Assembly (NCBI RefSeq): GCF_022761035.1
Contig: NZ_JAKWJP010000003.1
Location: 1 to 64,000 of the forward strand
Direction of reading: 5' to 3'
From: Microbacterium sp. SS28
Lineage (GTDB): Bacteria; Actinomycetota; Actinomycetes; Actinomycetales; Microbacteriaceae
DNA: 64,000 bases
A program made the position numbers and the translations under genes. The stretch's first letter is position 1. Each line of letters starts with the position of its first letter. This document shows positions 8,455 to 17,068 of the stretch, piece by piece. The notes under the pieces were generated by a model. That model was not told where the DNA came from. It worked only from the letters and a program-made list of their open reading frames with translations, and did not search any database.

Positions 8455-9933
8455 ATGCCCAACGGACTCATCGCCGAAGACAGCCTCCGCCCGCACCCGG
8501 ACGGGCTCGCGCTGAAGCTCACCCTCCCCTGGTACCGCAGCCTGTGGCTCTCGTCGGTCTCGACGCTGCGCGTCACGGTCGACGGCGCCGAGGTGCCCGC
8601 GGCCGATCTCGCTCTCGAGCTGGACGGGCGGCGCTACGACATCGCCGAGCTGCCTCTGCAGAGTGACGTGCTGTGGTTCCTGCAGCAGCATCCGCTCCTC
8701 GTCGTGCGCCGCGACGCCCCGGTCGCGCTCGGCGAGCAGCACGACGTCGAGATCTTCGGCGAGCTGCGCCTGCCGTACATGCAGATCGCACCCGGGCAGG
8801 ACGGCGGTCCCGGCATGTACGTGCCGAACATCGTGCGCCAGGCGTTCACGCTGACGGTCACGGATCGGGATGCCGCGCCGCCCGCCCTCGTCCGCGATGT
8901 GCCGCCGCCGCCCGCCGCAACGGAGGACGACCCGTTCAAGCTGGGCCTCACGCTCTACTCGGCGAGCGCGGAGTTCCGTGCGGGCTGGTTCGACTTCGAC
9001 GGTCTGCTCGATCGCGTCGCCGAACTCGGCATCGGACCCGGCATCGAGATCGTCGCGTCGCAGGTGCTGCCGACCTACCCCGTCGTCTCGGACGAGTTCG
9101 TGCGCACGTGGCGAGCGGCGTTCGACAAGCACGGCTTCGATGAGAGCTCCTTCGGCGCGAATCTCGACATGGGCCGCCGCCGCGACCGCGACATGACGCC
9201 CGACGAGGAGTTCGAGTTCAGCGAGCTCATGTTCCAGGGCGCCAAGAAGCTCGGCTTCCCGCTCGTACGCATCCAGAGTGCCAAGCCCGAGCTGCTGCGC
9301 CGCCTGCTGCCCGTCGCCGAGAAGCTCGAGCTGAAGCTCGCCTATGAGATCCACGCGCCGATGGGGCCCAACGCCGAGCCCATCCTCAAGGTGCGCGACA
9401 CCTATGCCGAGCTCGACTCGCCTCTGCTCGGGTTCGTCGCGGACTTCTCGTCGACGATGCACAGCATGTCCCCCACGCTCCTGCGGGCCGTGCAGCGCGC
9501 AGGACTCGACGAGGCCGCCGTCGCGCGCCTGCAGGAGATCTGGGCGACGGATGCCTCGATGCGCGAGCGTCAGCAGGAGTTCATCGCCTACCTGCAGAGC
9601 CGCGACTTCGACCCGGGCCGCCTGGGCTCGTTCGCGCACCTCGCGTTCAACATGCACGGCCGCGTCTACCCGCGCGAATGGGCCGACATCATGCCGCAGA
9701 TCACGCACGTCCACGCGAAGTTCTACGACATCGACGAGAACGGCCAGGAGCCCGCGATCGACTATCCCGAGCTCGTGCGCGTCTTCGTCGAGGGCGGCTA
9801 CCGCGGCTACTGGTCGAGCGAGTGGGAGGGGCACGCGTTCGCCGAGCTCGGCGAGGTCGACCCGCTGCTGCTCGTGCGCAAGCAGCACGACCTCATCCGC
9901 ACCTCGATGCGGGCAGTGGCCGCGCATGCCTGA
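8455..9933 (+). CDS. C-glycoside deglycosidase-like beta-alpha fusion protein
   Basis: A 492-aa chain starting at ATG 8455 behind GGACAGGAAAG, 17 bp after the previous gene. The beta domain (about 1-135) has LPWYRSLWLS and YMQIAPGQDGGPG. A proline-rich linker (VPPPPAATEDDP, about 150) leads to the alpha barrel (about 160-492) with NLDMGRRRDRDMTPDEE, YEIHAP, DFSSTMH, HVHAKFYDID and SSEWEGH. These give a complete E-D-H-E metal set. The beta part closely resembles the protein at 32175 and the alpha part the protein at 30344, so this chain looks like a fused version of that split pair. Predicted to cleave keto-oxidised C-glycosides; unlike published two-chain CGDs it is one polypeptide. Confidence 0.85.
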   Translation: MPNGLIAEDSLRPHPDGLALKLTLPWYRSLWLSSVSTLRVTVDGAEVPAADLALELDGRRYDIAELPLQSDVLWFLQQHPLLVVRRDAPVALGEQHDVEIFGELRLPYMQIAPGQDGGPGMYVPNIVRQAFTLTVTDRDAAPPALVRDVPPPPAATEDDPFKLGLTLYSASAEFRAGWFDFDGLLDRVAELGIGPGIEIVASQVLPTYPVVSDEFVRTWRAAFDKHGFDESSFGANLDMGRRRDRDMTPDEEFEFSELMFQGAKKLGFPLVRIQSAKPELLRRLLPVAEKLELKLAYEIHAPMGPNAEPILKVRDTYAELDSPLLGFVADFSSTMHSMSPTLLRAVQRAGLDEAAVARLQEIWATDASMRERQQEFIAYLQSRDFDPGRLGSFAHLAFNMHGRVYPREWADIMPQITHVHAKFYDIDENGQEPAIDYPELVRVFVEGGYRGYWSSEWEGHAFAELGEVDPLLLVRKQHDLIRTSMRAVAAHA

Positions 9934-10843
9934 GGCCGAGGTCGACTTCCGCACCCTGCCCCTGCCCGAGGTGCTGCGCCTGTTCCGTGAGCAGGGCGAG
10001 CCCGCCGACCCGCGTCCCGACATCGACGACGCGTCGCTGCGCCGGCGATTCCCGCGGCTCGCGGGCGTCGAGACGAGAGAGCTGCGCATCGACGGACCCG
10101 GCCGGCGGCTCGTTCCGGCCCGGCTCTACCGCGACGCGTCGGCCGCGGCATCCGGTCGCGCCCTCGTGTGGGTGCACGGCGGCGCCTTCATCGGCGGGCA
10201 TCTCGACATGCCCGAGTCGCACTGGGTCGCGCTCGAACTCGCGGCCCGCGGCATCCCCGTGCTCGCGGTCGACTACGTCAAGTGCCTCGGCGACGTGCAC
10301 TTCCCCGAGCCGTCCGACGACGTGCTCGCCGCGTGGCGGCACGCCGTCGCCCACGCGGAGGAGCTCTTCGGGGTCCCCGCGTCGGCTGTCTTGCTGGGCG
10401 GCGCGAGCGCGGGTGGCAACCTGACGGCCGGTGCCGTCGCGCGGCTGCGGGATGCCGGAGATGAGGTGCCCGCGGGGCTCGTCCTCGTCTACCCCGTCGT
10501 GCACCCCAACGGGCCGAAGGCGTCGGCCGAGCTGGACCCCGCGTCGCCGCATAGTGAACTCGCCCTCAACTTCGCGGGGTCTGCGAACGGGTTGCGGGAT
10601 CCGCACGCGTTCGCGGCGCTCGGGTCGGTCGAGGGATTCCCGCCCACGCTCGTCGTCGTGTGCGAGCTCGACGGACTGCGGCCGTCGGGCGAGGCGTTCG
10701 CGCGCCAGCTCGCGGCCGCCGGCATCCCGGCCGCGCTGCATTTCGAAGCCGGCGCCGACCACGGCCACATCAACGAACCTTCCGACCCCACCGGCTTGCC
10801 CACGATCGCGGCCATCGCGGACTGGATCGGCGGAGAGCGGTGA
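9926..10843 (+). CDS. Alpha/beta hydrolase (HSL-like esterase)
   Basis: A 305-aa alpha/beta-hydrolase-3 family protein. The oxyanion-hole motif is HGGAF near residue 84 (usually HGGG). The nucleophile Ser lies in GGASAGGN (about 162), the acid in ELDGLRPSG, and the His in ADHGHIN. Such enzymes hydrolyse short acyl esters. In this operon it may remove acyl groups from acylated plant glycosides (inference). The ATG at 9926 overlaps the end of the CGD fusion by 8 bases, and the stop overlaps the GTG of the next gene, so it is translationally coupled on both sides. No signal peptide, so cytosolic. Confidence 0.85.
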   Translation: MPEAEVDFRTLPLPEVLRLFREQGEPADPRPDIDDASLRRRFPRLAGVETRELRIDGPGRRLVPARLYRDASAAASGRALVWVHGGAFIGGHLDMPESHWVALELAARGIPVLAVDYVKCLGDVHFPEPSDDVLAAWRHAVAHAEELFGVPASAVLLGGASAGGNLTAGAVARLRDAGDEVPAGLVLVYPVVHPNGPKASAELDPASPHSELALNFAGSANGLRDPHAFAALGSVEGFPPTLVVVCELDGLRPSGEAFARQLAAAGIPAALHFEAGADHGHINEPSDPTGLPTIAAIADWIGGER

Positions 10844-12462
10844 GCGCGCCGCGCTGGCGACTGGATGCCGGTCGGCTGCTCTTCGACGACGAGCCGGCGC
10901 TGCTGCTCGGCGGCCAGGTGCACAACTCGACGTCATCGAGCCCGGCATCGATCACGAGTTCATTCGGGCGCACGCGCGACCTCGGCGCCAACACCGTCAT
11001 CGCGCCCGTGTGCTGGGACCTCTCGGAGCCTGAAGAGGGTGTCTTCGACTTCGCGCTGGTCGACACGCTCCTGACGGAGGCCGACCACGCGGGCCTGCGC
11101 CTCGTCCTCCTCTGGTTCGGTGCGTTCAAGAACGCCGCCTCGACGTACGCCCCGCGCTGGGTACGCGCCGACGCCGCGCGGTTCCCGCGCGCCGTGGTCG
11201 GCGCGCACGACCGTGCGCCGTTCACCTACGAGGGCGCGACGCACAAGCCGGTCCTCAGCGTCTTCTCGCCCTCGCTGCGGGAGGCCGACGGCCGCGCCTT
11301 CGAACGGTTCGTGCAGTTCGTCGCCGAGCATCCGCTGCGCGACCGCGTCGCTCTCATCCAGGTCGAGAACGAGGTCGGACTGCTCGCCGACAGCCGCGAC
11401 CGATCGGCCATCGCCGAGGCGGCGTGGGCCGGGTCGGTGCCCGCCGAGCTCGTCGCGTTCGTCGAGCGCACGGCCGCCGATTCGATCGCGAAGCGGCTGT
11501 GGGAGGCGCAGGGCGCACCCCGCGCGGGCACGTGGCGCGAGCTGTTCGGAGACGACTGGCAGGCCGACGAGGTCTTCATGGCGTGGGCGTTCTCGACCTA
11601 CGTCGAGTCGCTCGCGGCACGCGCTGCGCGCATCTGGCCCGTCCCGCTCTTCGCGAACGCCTGGCTCGGTCCGCAGCCGGGTCAGGACCGTGCCGGCCAG
11701 TACCCGAGCGGCGGCCCGGCGGCGCGCGTGCTCGACGTCTGGCGGGCGGGTGCCCCGTCGCTCGACATGCTGAGCCCCGACATCTACGTCGACGAGGCCG
11801 CACCCGTCGTCGACGCCTACAGCGCCTCCGGTGCGACGCTCTTCGTGCCCGAGTGCCGCGTGCGCGTCGCCGACATCGCGACCTCTCTCGCCGCGGGAGC
11901 CGTCGGCTGGTCGGCGTTCGGCGTCGAAGACATCCGCGTCGGCAGTCAGGTCTCGCAGCTGCTCGGGCAGCTCGTTCAGCTCGAGTCTTCGCTCCCGCAG
12001 GCGCAGCGGGACGGGCGGCTCGAGGCGATCGTGCTCGGGGAGGGCGTCGAGTCCGCGCGGGTCGTCATCGGCGATCTCGAAGTCGTCGCACGCGGCACGC
12101 GGGCGCTCTTCACCCGCATGCTGCTCGACGCGGGCGTCGGGCATCCCGTCACGCCGCCTCCGCCCCCTGCCGAGACCGACGCCGACGCCGCTGTCGCGAG
12201 CCCGCACGACACCAGGCCCTTCGGGCTGATCGTCGACGAGGGCGACGACACATTCCTCGTGTTCGGCCAGGGTCTCACGCTCGACTTCTTCCGTGACGGC
12301 ACAGTCGTCGAGTACGACTCCGTCGGCGAGGGACGCTTCGTCGACGGCACCTGGGTCGCGGGGCGCTCGCTCAACGGCGACGAGCGCCTGCGCGTTCTTC
12401 CGCTCGATGAGGTCGGTGCCGTGCGCATCCGCCTGGTCACGGTGTCGGGCGTCACGGCATGA
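10840..12462 (+). CDS. GH35-like beta-galactosidase with C-terminal DUF5597-type domain
   Basis: A 540-aa cytosolic glycoside hydrolase of the GH35/GH42 clan (TIM barrel, about residues 15-370) followed by a beta-rich region resembling DUF5597 (about 390-540). The acid/base Glu is in VENEVG (about 178) and the putative nucleophile Glu in VPECR (about 338). Opening features are LLLGGQVHNS and the conserved CWDLSEPEEG pattern. Expected to remove terminal beta-linked galactose or a similar sugar from intracellular glycosides. The GTG start overlaps the stop of the esterase gene. The exact sugar specificity cannot be read from sequence. Confidence 0.8.
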   Translation: MSAPRWRLDAGRLLFDDEPALLLGGQVHNSTSSSPASITSSFGRTRDLGANTVIAPVCWDLSEPEEGVFDFALVDTLLTEADHAGLRLVLLWFGAFKNAASTYAPRWVRADAARFPRAVVGAHDRAPFTYEGATHKPVLSVFSPSLREADGRAFERFVQFVAEHPLRDRVALIQVENEVGLLADSRDRSAIAEAAWAGSVPAELVAFVERTAADSIAKRLWEAQGAPRAGTWRELFGDDWQADEVFMAWAFSTYVESLAARAARIWPVPLFANAWLGPQPGQDRAGQYPSGGPAARVLDVWRAGAPSLDMLSPDIYVDEAAPVVDAYSASGATLFVPECRVRVADIATSLAAGAVGWSAFGVEDIRVGSQVSQLLGQLVQLESSLPQAQRDGRLEAIVLGEGVESARVVIGDLEVVARGTRALFTRMLLDAGVGHPVTPPPPPAETDADAAVASPHDTRPFGLIVDEGDDTFLVFGQGLTLDFFRDGTVVEYDSVGEGRFVDGTWVAGRSLNGDERLRVLPLDEVGAVRIRLVTVSGVTA

Positions 12463-13388
12463 CGACGGACACCGTTCGGGATGCCGCCTACCGCCGCATC
12501 CCCGTCACCCCGCAGGCGCGTGTCGTCGTCGACAACGACTATGCGGGGGATCCCGACGGTCTGCTCGCACTGGCCCACCACCTGCTCGCGGATGCCGCGG
12601 TGATCCGCGCCATCACGTGCACGTCCATCGCGATGGAAGGAATGCCGTACGCGGCGGGGAACCCCGCGCGCCTGATCGCCGAAGAGCTCGTCCGGCGGCT
12701 CGGGGTCGCGGACGTCCCGGTCTCGGACGACGTGCAGGTGCGCTTCGACGAGCTGACCGGGCTCACCGACGGCGCTCGCCTCATCCTCGAGGAGTCGCGG
12801 CGCGAGGATGAGCTGCCCCTCTTCGTCGCGTGCGGGGGGCCGCTCACCCACCTCGCCTCGGCGCTCCGCGAGGATCCGACACTGGCCGAGCGGATGGAGC
12901 TCGTCTGGATCGGCGGCGGCGCCTACCCGGACGGCGCGTGGGAGTACAACCTGAAGCTGGATGTCGCCGCGGCCCGCTTCGTCTTCAACGAGAGCCGAGC
13001 ACGGATCGTCCAGGTTCCTCAGCACGTCTACCGGCAGTGCCTCATGTCCGTGGCCGAGCTCGAGGCGGGGCTGCGCAGGTCGGGGGAGTTCGGGTCGTGG
13101 CTCTACGACCGGTTCACCTCACCGCCCGACTTCATCCGCATCGGCGGGATCTGGCCCATGGGCGACAGTCCCCCCGTCCTGATCACGGCACTCGGGACCG
13201 AGTCGAGCACCTTCCGCACGGTGGATGCGCCGTGGATCGACGAGGACGGGCTGTACGCGCGGCATCCCGATCCTCGTCCGCTCGTCGTCTACGACACGGT
13301 CGACGTGCGCCTCATGTTCGCCGACTTCTTCGCGCGACTCGACCTGCACGCGGCGGGACAGCTGACCACGGAAAGGGAGCGATCGTGA
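12459..13388 (+). CDS. Nucleoside hydrolase-fold protein (IunH-like)
   Basis: A 309-aa protein of the inosine/uridine-preferring nucleoside hydrolase fold. The N-terminal Ca-binding signature is DNDYAGDPDG (about residues 25-34), a variant of the canonical DxDxxxDD, and an ACGGPLTHLA segment follows. Canonical members hydrolyse N-glycosidic bonds of nucleosides. Here it sits inside a plant-glycoside operon with 4-bp overlaps on both sides, so a different glycosidic substrate is plausible (inference). No secretion signal. Confidence 0.75.
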   Translation: MTTDTVRDAAYRRIPVTPQARVVVDNDYAGDPDGLLALAHHLLADAAVIRAITCTSIAMEGMPYAAGNPARLIAEELVRRLGVADVPVSDDVQVRFDELTGLTDGARLILEESRREDELPLFVACGGPLTHLASALREDPTLAERMELVWIGGGAYPDGAWEYNLKLDVAAARFVFNESRARIVQVPQHVYRQCLMSVAELEAGLRRSGEFGSWLYDRFTSPPDFIRIGGIWPMGDSPPVLITALGTESSTFRTVDAPWIDEDGLYARHPDPRPLVVYDTVDVRLMFADFFARLDLHAAGQLTTERERS

Positions 13389-14389
13389 AGGTCGTCGTCG
13401 TCGGCGGAACCGGCAACATCAGCACGAGCATCGTCCGGCGGCTGCTCGACGAAGGACACGACGTCACGTGCGTCAACCGCGGCACGACCGCGGCGGCGCC
13501 CGAGGGCGTCGAGACGATCGTCGTCGATCGGCAGGACCGCGAGCGGTTCGAGTCGGCGGTGCAGGCGGGTCGCTTCGACGCCGCGATCGACGTCATCGCA
13601 TTCACGCCCGACGACGTGCGGTCGAGCATCCGCGCCTTCCGCGACGTCGGGCACGTCATCCACACATCGACGGTGACTGTCCTGGGCGAGAGATTCGACT
13701 GGATGCCGGTGACCGAGGATCACCCCGTGCGCCCGACGGTGCCGTACGCCGCCGCGAAGGCCGACGCCGAGCGCGTCCTGCTCGAGGCGCACTACGGCTC
13801 GGGGTTTCCCGTCACGATCATCCGGCCGTCCACGACGTACGGCCCGAAGCGCGCGCTGCGCCAGCTCGGGATCGACAGCACGTGGGTGCACCGCATCCGG
13901 GCGGGGAAGCCGATCATCAAGGTCGGCGACGGACGCGCGACGCACCACCTGCTGCACGTCGATGACGCCGCGTTCGCGTTCGTCGGCGCCCTCGGCAAGC
14001 AGCGCTGCCTCGGTCAGACCTACCACCTCGTCCACCCGCAGCACACGACGTGGGAGGAGTTCCACGCCGCAGCGATGCGGGTCGTCGGGCGCGAGGTCGA
14101 GCAGGTCGGCGTGCCCGCCCAGGTGCTCGAAGCCGTCGACGAGCAGCGGTTCCTGTTCGCGACGAAGGTCTTCGCCCACAACATGCTCTTCAGCGCCGAC
14201 AAGGTGCGGCGCGACATCCCGGAATTCCGTCCCGTCGTGACGGTCGAGGCGGGACTCGCCGAGACGGTCGAGTACATCGATGCGCACGGGCTCGGCCAGG
14301 GCGGCGACGATCTCGAGGACCGCATCATCGCGGCGCAGCGCGGCGTCGCGGGCTCGGCGTCCACGGCCGCTGGCGAAGCCGGGGAGTGA
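13385..14389 (+). CDS. NAD-dependent epimerase/dehydratase (extended SDR)
   Basis: A 334-aa extended short-chain dehydrogenase: Rossmann motif VVGGTGNIS (about residues 5-13), active-site Tyr/Lys in YAAAK (about 121-125) and the substrate-region segment RPSTTYGP. These enzymes epimerise or dehydrate sugars via keto intermediates, usually nucleotide-activated ones, but free or modified sugars are possible. The GTG at 13385 overlaps the previous stop by four bases. Context suggests a role in remodelling a sugar released in the same operon; the substrate is unknown. Confidence 0.8.
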   Translation: MKVVVVGGTGNISTSIVRRLLDEGHDVTCVNRGTTAAAPEGVETIVVDRQDRERFESAVQAGRFDAAIDVIAFTPDDVRSSIRAFRDVGHVIHTSTVTVLGERFDWMPVTEDHPVRPTVPYAAAKADAERVLLEAHYGSGFPVTIIRPSTTYGPKRALRQLGIDSTWVHRIRAGKPIIKVGDGRATHHLLHVDDAAFAFVGALGKQRCLGQTYHLVHPQHTTWEEFHAAAMRVVGREVEQVGVPAQVLEAVDEQRFLFATKVFAHNMLFSADKVRRDIPEFRPVVTVEAGLAETVEYIDAHGLGQGGDDLEDRIIAAQRGVAGSASTAAGEAGE

Positions 14390-14390
14390 T

Positions 14391-15563
14391 ATGAGTCCGG
14401 AGACTTCCGACCTCATCCGGGCGAGCCTGCGTGGCGCGGTCGACGTCGAGGTCAGTGAGACGGGTCTGACGCCGTTGCGGCTGCCGCTGAGCGCTCGGGC
14501 GCAGTTCGGCTCGGACTGGATGCGGATCGCGGCGGAGCAGGCCTCCGGCGTGCGCTGCGAGTTGCGGACCGCGGCGACGTGGATCGAGCTGACCGTGGAG
14601 ACGACCGGCGTGCATCTGCCCTGGGTTCCCGACCATGTGCGGTGGGCGGTGTTCTCGGCAACGGTGGACGGCGAGCCCGTCGATGATGCCCGCGTAACGG
14701 GTGGTTCGCAACTTCACCTGGCGGAGCCTGGCGGACCGAGGTTCGTGCCGGGAGCGCCGGCCATCGTGCGATTCGAGCTCGGGGGGACGGGTGCCCAGGA
14801 GCGCCGGGTCGTCGTCTGGTTGCCGCAGACCGAGAGGGTCGAGATTCGCGATGTGCGCGCCGACGCCCTGCTGCTGCCTGCTGAACCGCTCGGCCGGCTG
14901 CGCTGGTGGCACCACGGAAGCTCGATCAGCCACTGCATCGAGGCCGAGACGCCGCTCGGCGTATGGCCCGTTGCGGCGGCCGGCGAGCTGGACCTGGACG
15001 TGACCAATCTGGGCTTCGCCGCGAACGCGCACCTCGATCCGTTCACCGCCCGCGCGATGCGGGACTCGGGTGCCGACCTTCTCAGCCTGAAGATCGGGAT
15101 CAACATCGTCGGTGGCGACACCATGAAGTGGCGCACCTTCGTCCCGGCAGTCCACGGCTTCCTCGATACCCTTCGCGAGGGCGCGCCGACGACGCCGATC
15201 CTGGTGATGTCTCCGATCTTCTGCCCCATGCATGAGGACACCCCCGGACCCACCGTCACAGACCCGGTCACGGGCGAGCGCCGCGGCAACGCGGGCGCGC
15301 CGCTCGATCCTTTCCAGCCGCCGCTCACGCTCCGCGCGGTGCGGGAGATCCTCCGTGATGTCGTTGCGTCGCGCGCGGCCGAGGATCCCGCCATCTTCTC
15401 CCTCGATGGTCTCGATCTCTTCGGTCCGGACGACACCGACGAACTGCCGGACGGACTGCATCCCAGCCCCGCAGGGTACCTGCGGATGGCGGACAGGTTC
15501 GCCGCATCTCCTGCCGTTTCCACCTGGGTCGGCGCAGCGACGCGCGAGAAGGCGACATCATGA
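14391..15563 (+). CDS. SGNH/GDSL hydrolase (carbohydrate esterase-like)
   Basis: A 390-aa protein with an N-terminal beta-sandwich (about 1-165) and a C-terminal SGNH hydrolase domain. Catalytic blocks: Ser in HHGSSISH (about 177), the Gly/Asn region LGFAANAHLD, and the Asp/His pair in LPDGLHPSPAGY (about 354/357). The two-domain layout resembles CE2-type acetyl-xylan or acyl-glycoside esterases. The ATG at 14391 is preceded by GGGGAG. Its stop overlaps the GH43 start (ATGA). Likely removes acetyl or other acyl groups from glycosides before glycosidases act. Confidence 0.8.
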   Translation: MSPETSDLIRASLRGAVDVEVSETGLTPLRLPLSARAQFGSDWMRIAAEQASGVRCELRTAATWIELTVETTGVHLPWVPDHVRWAVFSATVDGEPVDDARVTGGSQLHLAEPGGPRFVPGAPAIVRFELGGTGAQERRVVVWLPQTERVEIRDVRADALLLPAEPLGRLRWWHHGSSISHCIEAETPLGVWPVAAAGELDLDVTNLGFAANAHLDPFTARAMRDSGADLLSLKIGINIVGGDTMKWRTFVPAVHGFLDTLREGAPTTPILVMSPIFCPMHEDTPGPTVTDPVTGERRGNAGAPLDPFQPPLTLRAVREILRDVVASRAAEDPAIFSLDGLDLFGPDDTDELPDGLHPSPAGYLRMADRFAASPAVSTWVGAATREKATS

Positions 15564-17020
15564 CCACCTACCTCAACCCGGTGCTCGCGGGCGACCGGCC
15601 CGACCCGGCCGTCATCAAGGTGGGTGACGAGTACTGGATGACGTATTCGTCGTTCGAGTCCGCGCCGGGGCTGCTGCTCTACCGCTCGACCGACCTCGTC
15701 AACTGGACGTACGAGGGCCCGGCGCTCGAGAATCCGGTCGGCATCACCTTCGCCGTCGACATCGCCGAGGTCGACGGGCGCTTCTTCATCTACATCCCGT
15801 TCATCCCCGCGCCGTGGTCGCAGCTCGAGGCGCCGTCGATCTACGTCATCCACGCGCCCTCGATGCGCGGGCCGTGGTCGGAGCCGATCGACCTCGGGAT
15901 CCGATGGGCGATCGATCCGGGCCACGTCGTCGGCGAGGACGGCACGCGCCACCTGTTCGTGAGCGGCATCCGTCGCATCGAACTGGCCCCCGACGGCCTC
16001 TCGACGGTCGGTGAACTCGAGCAGGTCTACGACGGCTGGCGCTACCCCGACGAATGGGTCACGGAGGCGTATGCGCTCGAGGGGCCGAAGCTCTTCCGGC
16101 GGGGGGAGTGGTTCTACCTCGTGAGCGCCGTCGGCGGCACGGCGGGACCCGCGACGGGCCACATGGTGATCGTCGCGCGGGCGCGATCGGTGCACGGGCC
16201 GTGGGAGAACAGTCCCGGCAATCCCGTCGCTCGCACGCAGGACGCGAGCGAGAAGTGGTGGTCGCGCGGCCACGCGACGATCCTGCCGGGGCCCGGTGGG
16301 CAGGACTGGTGGATGCTGTCGCACGGGTACGAGAACGGCTATCGCACTCTCGGCCGGCAGATCCTGCTCGAGCCGATCGAGTGGTCGGAAGACGGATGGC
16401 CCGTCACGGCGTCGCAGGACATCGGCGGAGCGCTTGCCGCGCCGTCCGGCGCCGCTCCGCAGGCGGCATCGTCGGCGTTCGAGGACGACTTCTCGGGGTT
16501 CCGTCTCGGCGAGCGGTGGACGTTCCACGCGCCGTCGCCGGGCGAAGCCGGTCGGGTCTCCGCCGACGACGGGCTGGTCGTGTCGGGCAAGGGCACGGGC
16601 CCCGGTGACACGTCGCCGCTCGCTGTCATCGTCGGGGACCACTCGTACGAGGTGGAAGTGGACGTCGAGGTCGACGGCGGGGAGGGCGGTCTGCTGCTGT
16701 TCTTCAACGACCGCCTGTTCACGGGCATGGGCATCGACGGCGAGCGGATGCGCAGCTACCACGGAGGCCGGCCGACGCACTGGCGCGAGCCCGCGCCCGC
16801 CGCGCACCGCATGACGCTGCGCCTGCGCAACGACCAGCACATCGTGACGGGCTGGTACCGGGTGCCGGGCGGCGAGTGGGTGCGTCACGCGATCCGCTAC
16901 GAGACATCCGGATTCCACGCCAACACGATGGGCGATCTGCTGAGCCTGCGCCCCGCGCTGTATGCGGCGGGCGAGGGCTCGGTGCGGTTCCGGGACTTCC
17001 GGTACCGGCCGCTCGGCTGA
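15560..17020 (+). CDS. Glycoside hydrolase family 43-like enzyme
   Basis: A 486-aa protein: five-bladed propeller (about 1-300) and a C-terminal beta-sandwich (about 310-486). GH43 catalytic residues are visible: base Asp in GDRPDPAVI (about 15), pKa-modulating Asp in WAIDPGH (about 119), acid Glu in LEGPKLF (about 174). Members release arabinose or xylose units, so it may trim pentosides from glycosylated flavonoids or oligosaccharides. Last gene of the 7136-17020 operon, converging with the GH3 gene 48 bp away. No signal peptide, so it probably acts on imported substrate. Confidence 0.85.
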   Translation: MTTYLNPVLAGDRPDPAVIKVGDEYWMTYSSFESAPGLLLYRSTDLVNWTYEGPALENPVGITFAVDIAEVDGRFFIYIPFIPAPWSQLEAPSIYVIHAPSMRGPWSEPIDLGIRWAIDPGHVVGEDGTRHLFVSGIRRIELAPDGLSTVGELEQVYDGWRYPDEWVTEAYALEGPKLFRRGEWFYLVSAVGGTAGPATGHMVIVARARSVHGPWENSPGNPVARTQDASEKWWSRGHATILPGPGGQDWWMLSHGYENGYRTLGRQILLEPIEWSEDGWPVTASQDIGGALAAPSGAAPQAASSAFEDDFSGFRLGERWTFHAPSPGEAGRVSADDGLVVSGKGTGPGDTSPLAVIVGDHSYEVEVDVEVDGGEGGLLLFFNDRLFTGMGIDGERMRSYHGGRPTHWREPAPAAHRMTLRLRNDQHIVTGWYRVPGGEWVRHAIRYETSGFHANTMGDLLSLRPALYAAGEGSVRFRDFRYRPLG

Positions 17021-17068
17021 GTCCGCGCCGCTCCTCCGGTTCGCAGTGATGCGAGAGGCCGCAGGTCG

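Noticed and set aside
12459-13388. Purine salvage gene
   Set aside because: It is coupled by overlaps to glycosidases and an epimerase and no purine genes are near.
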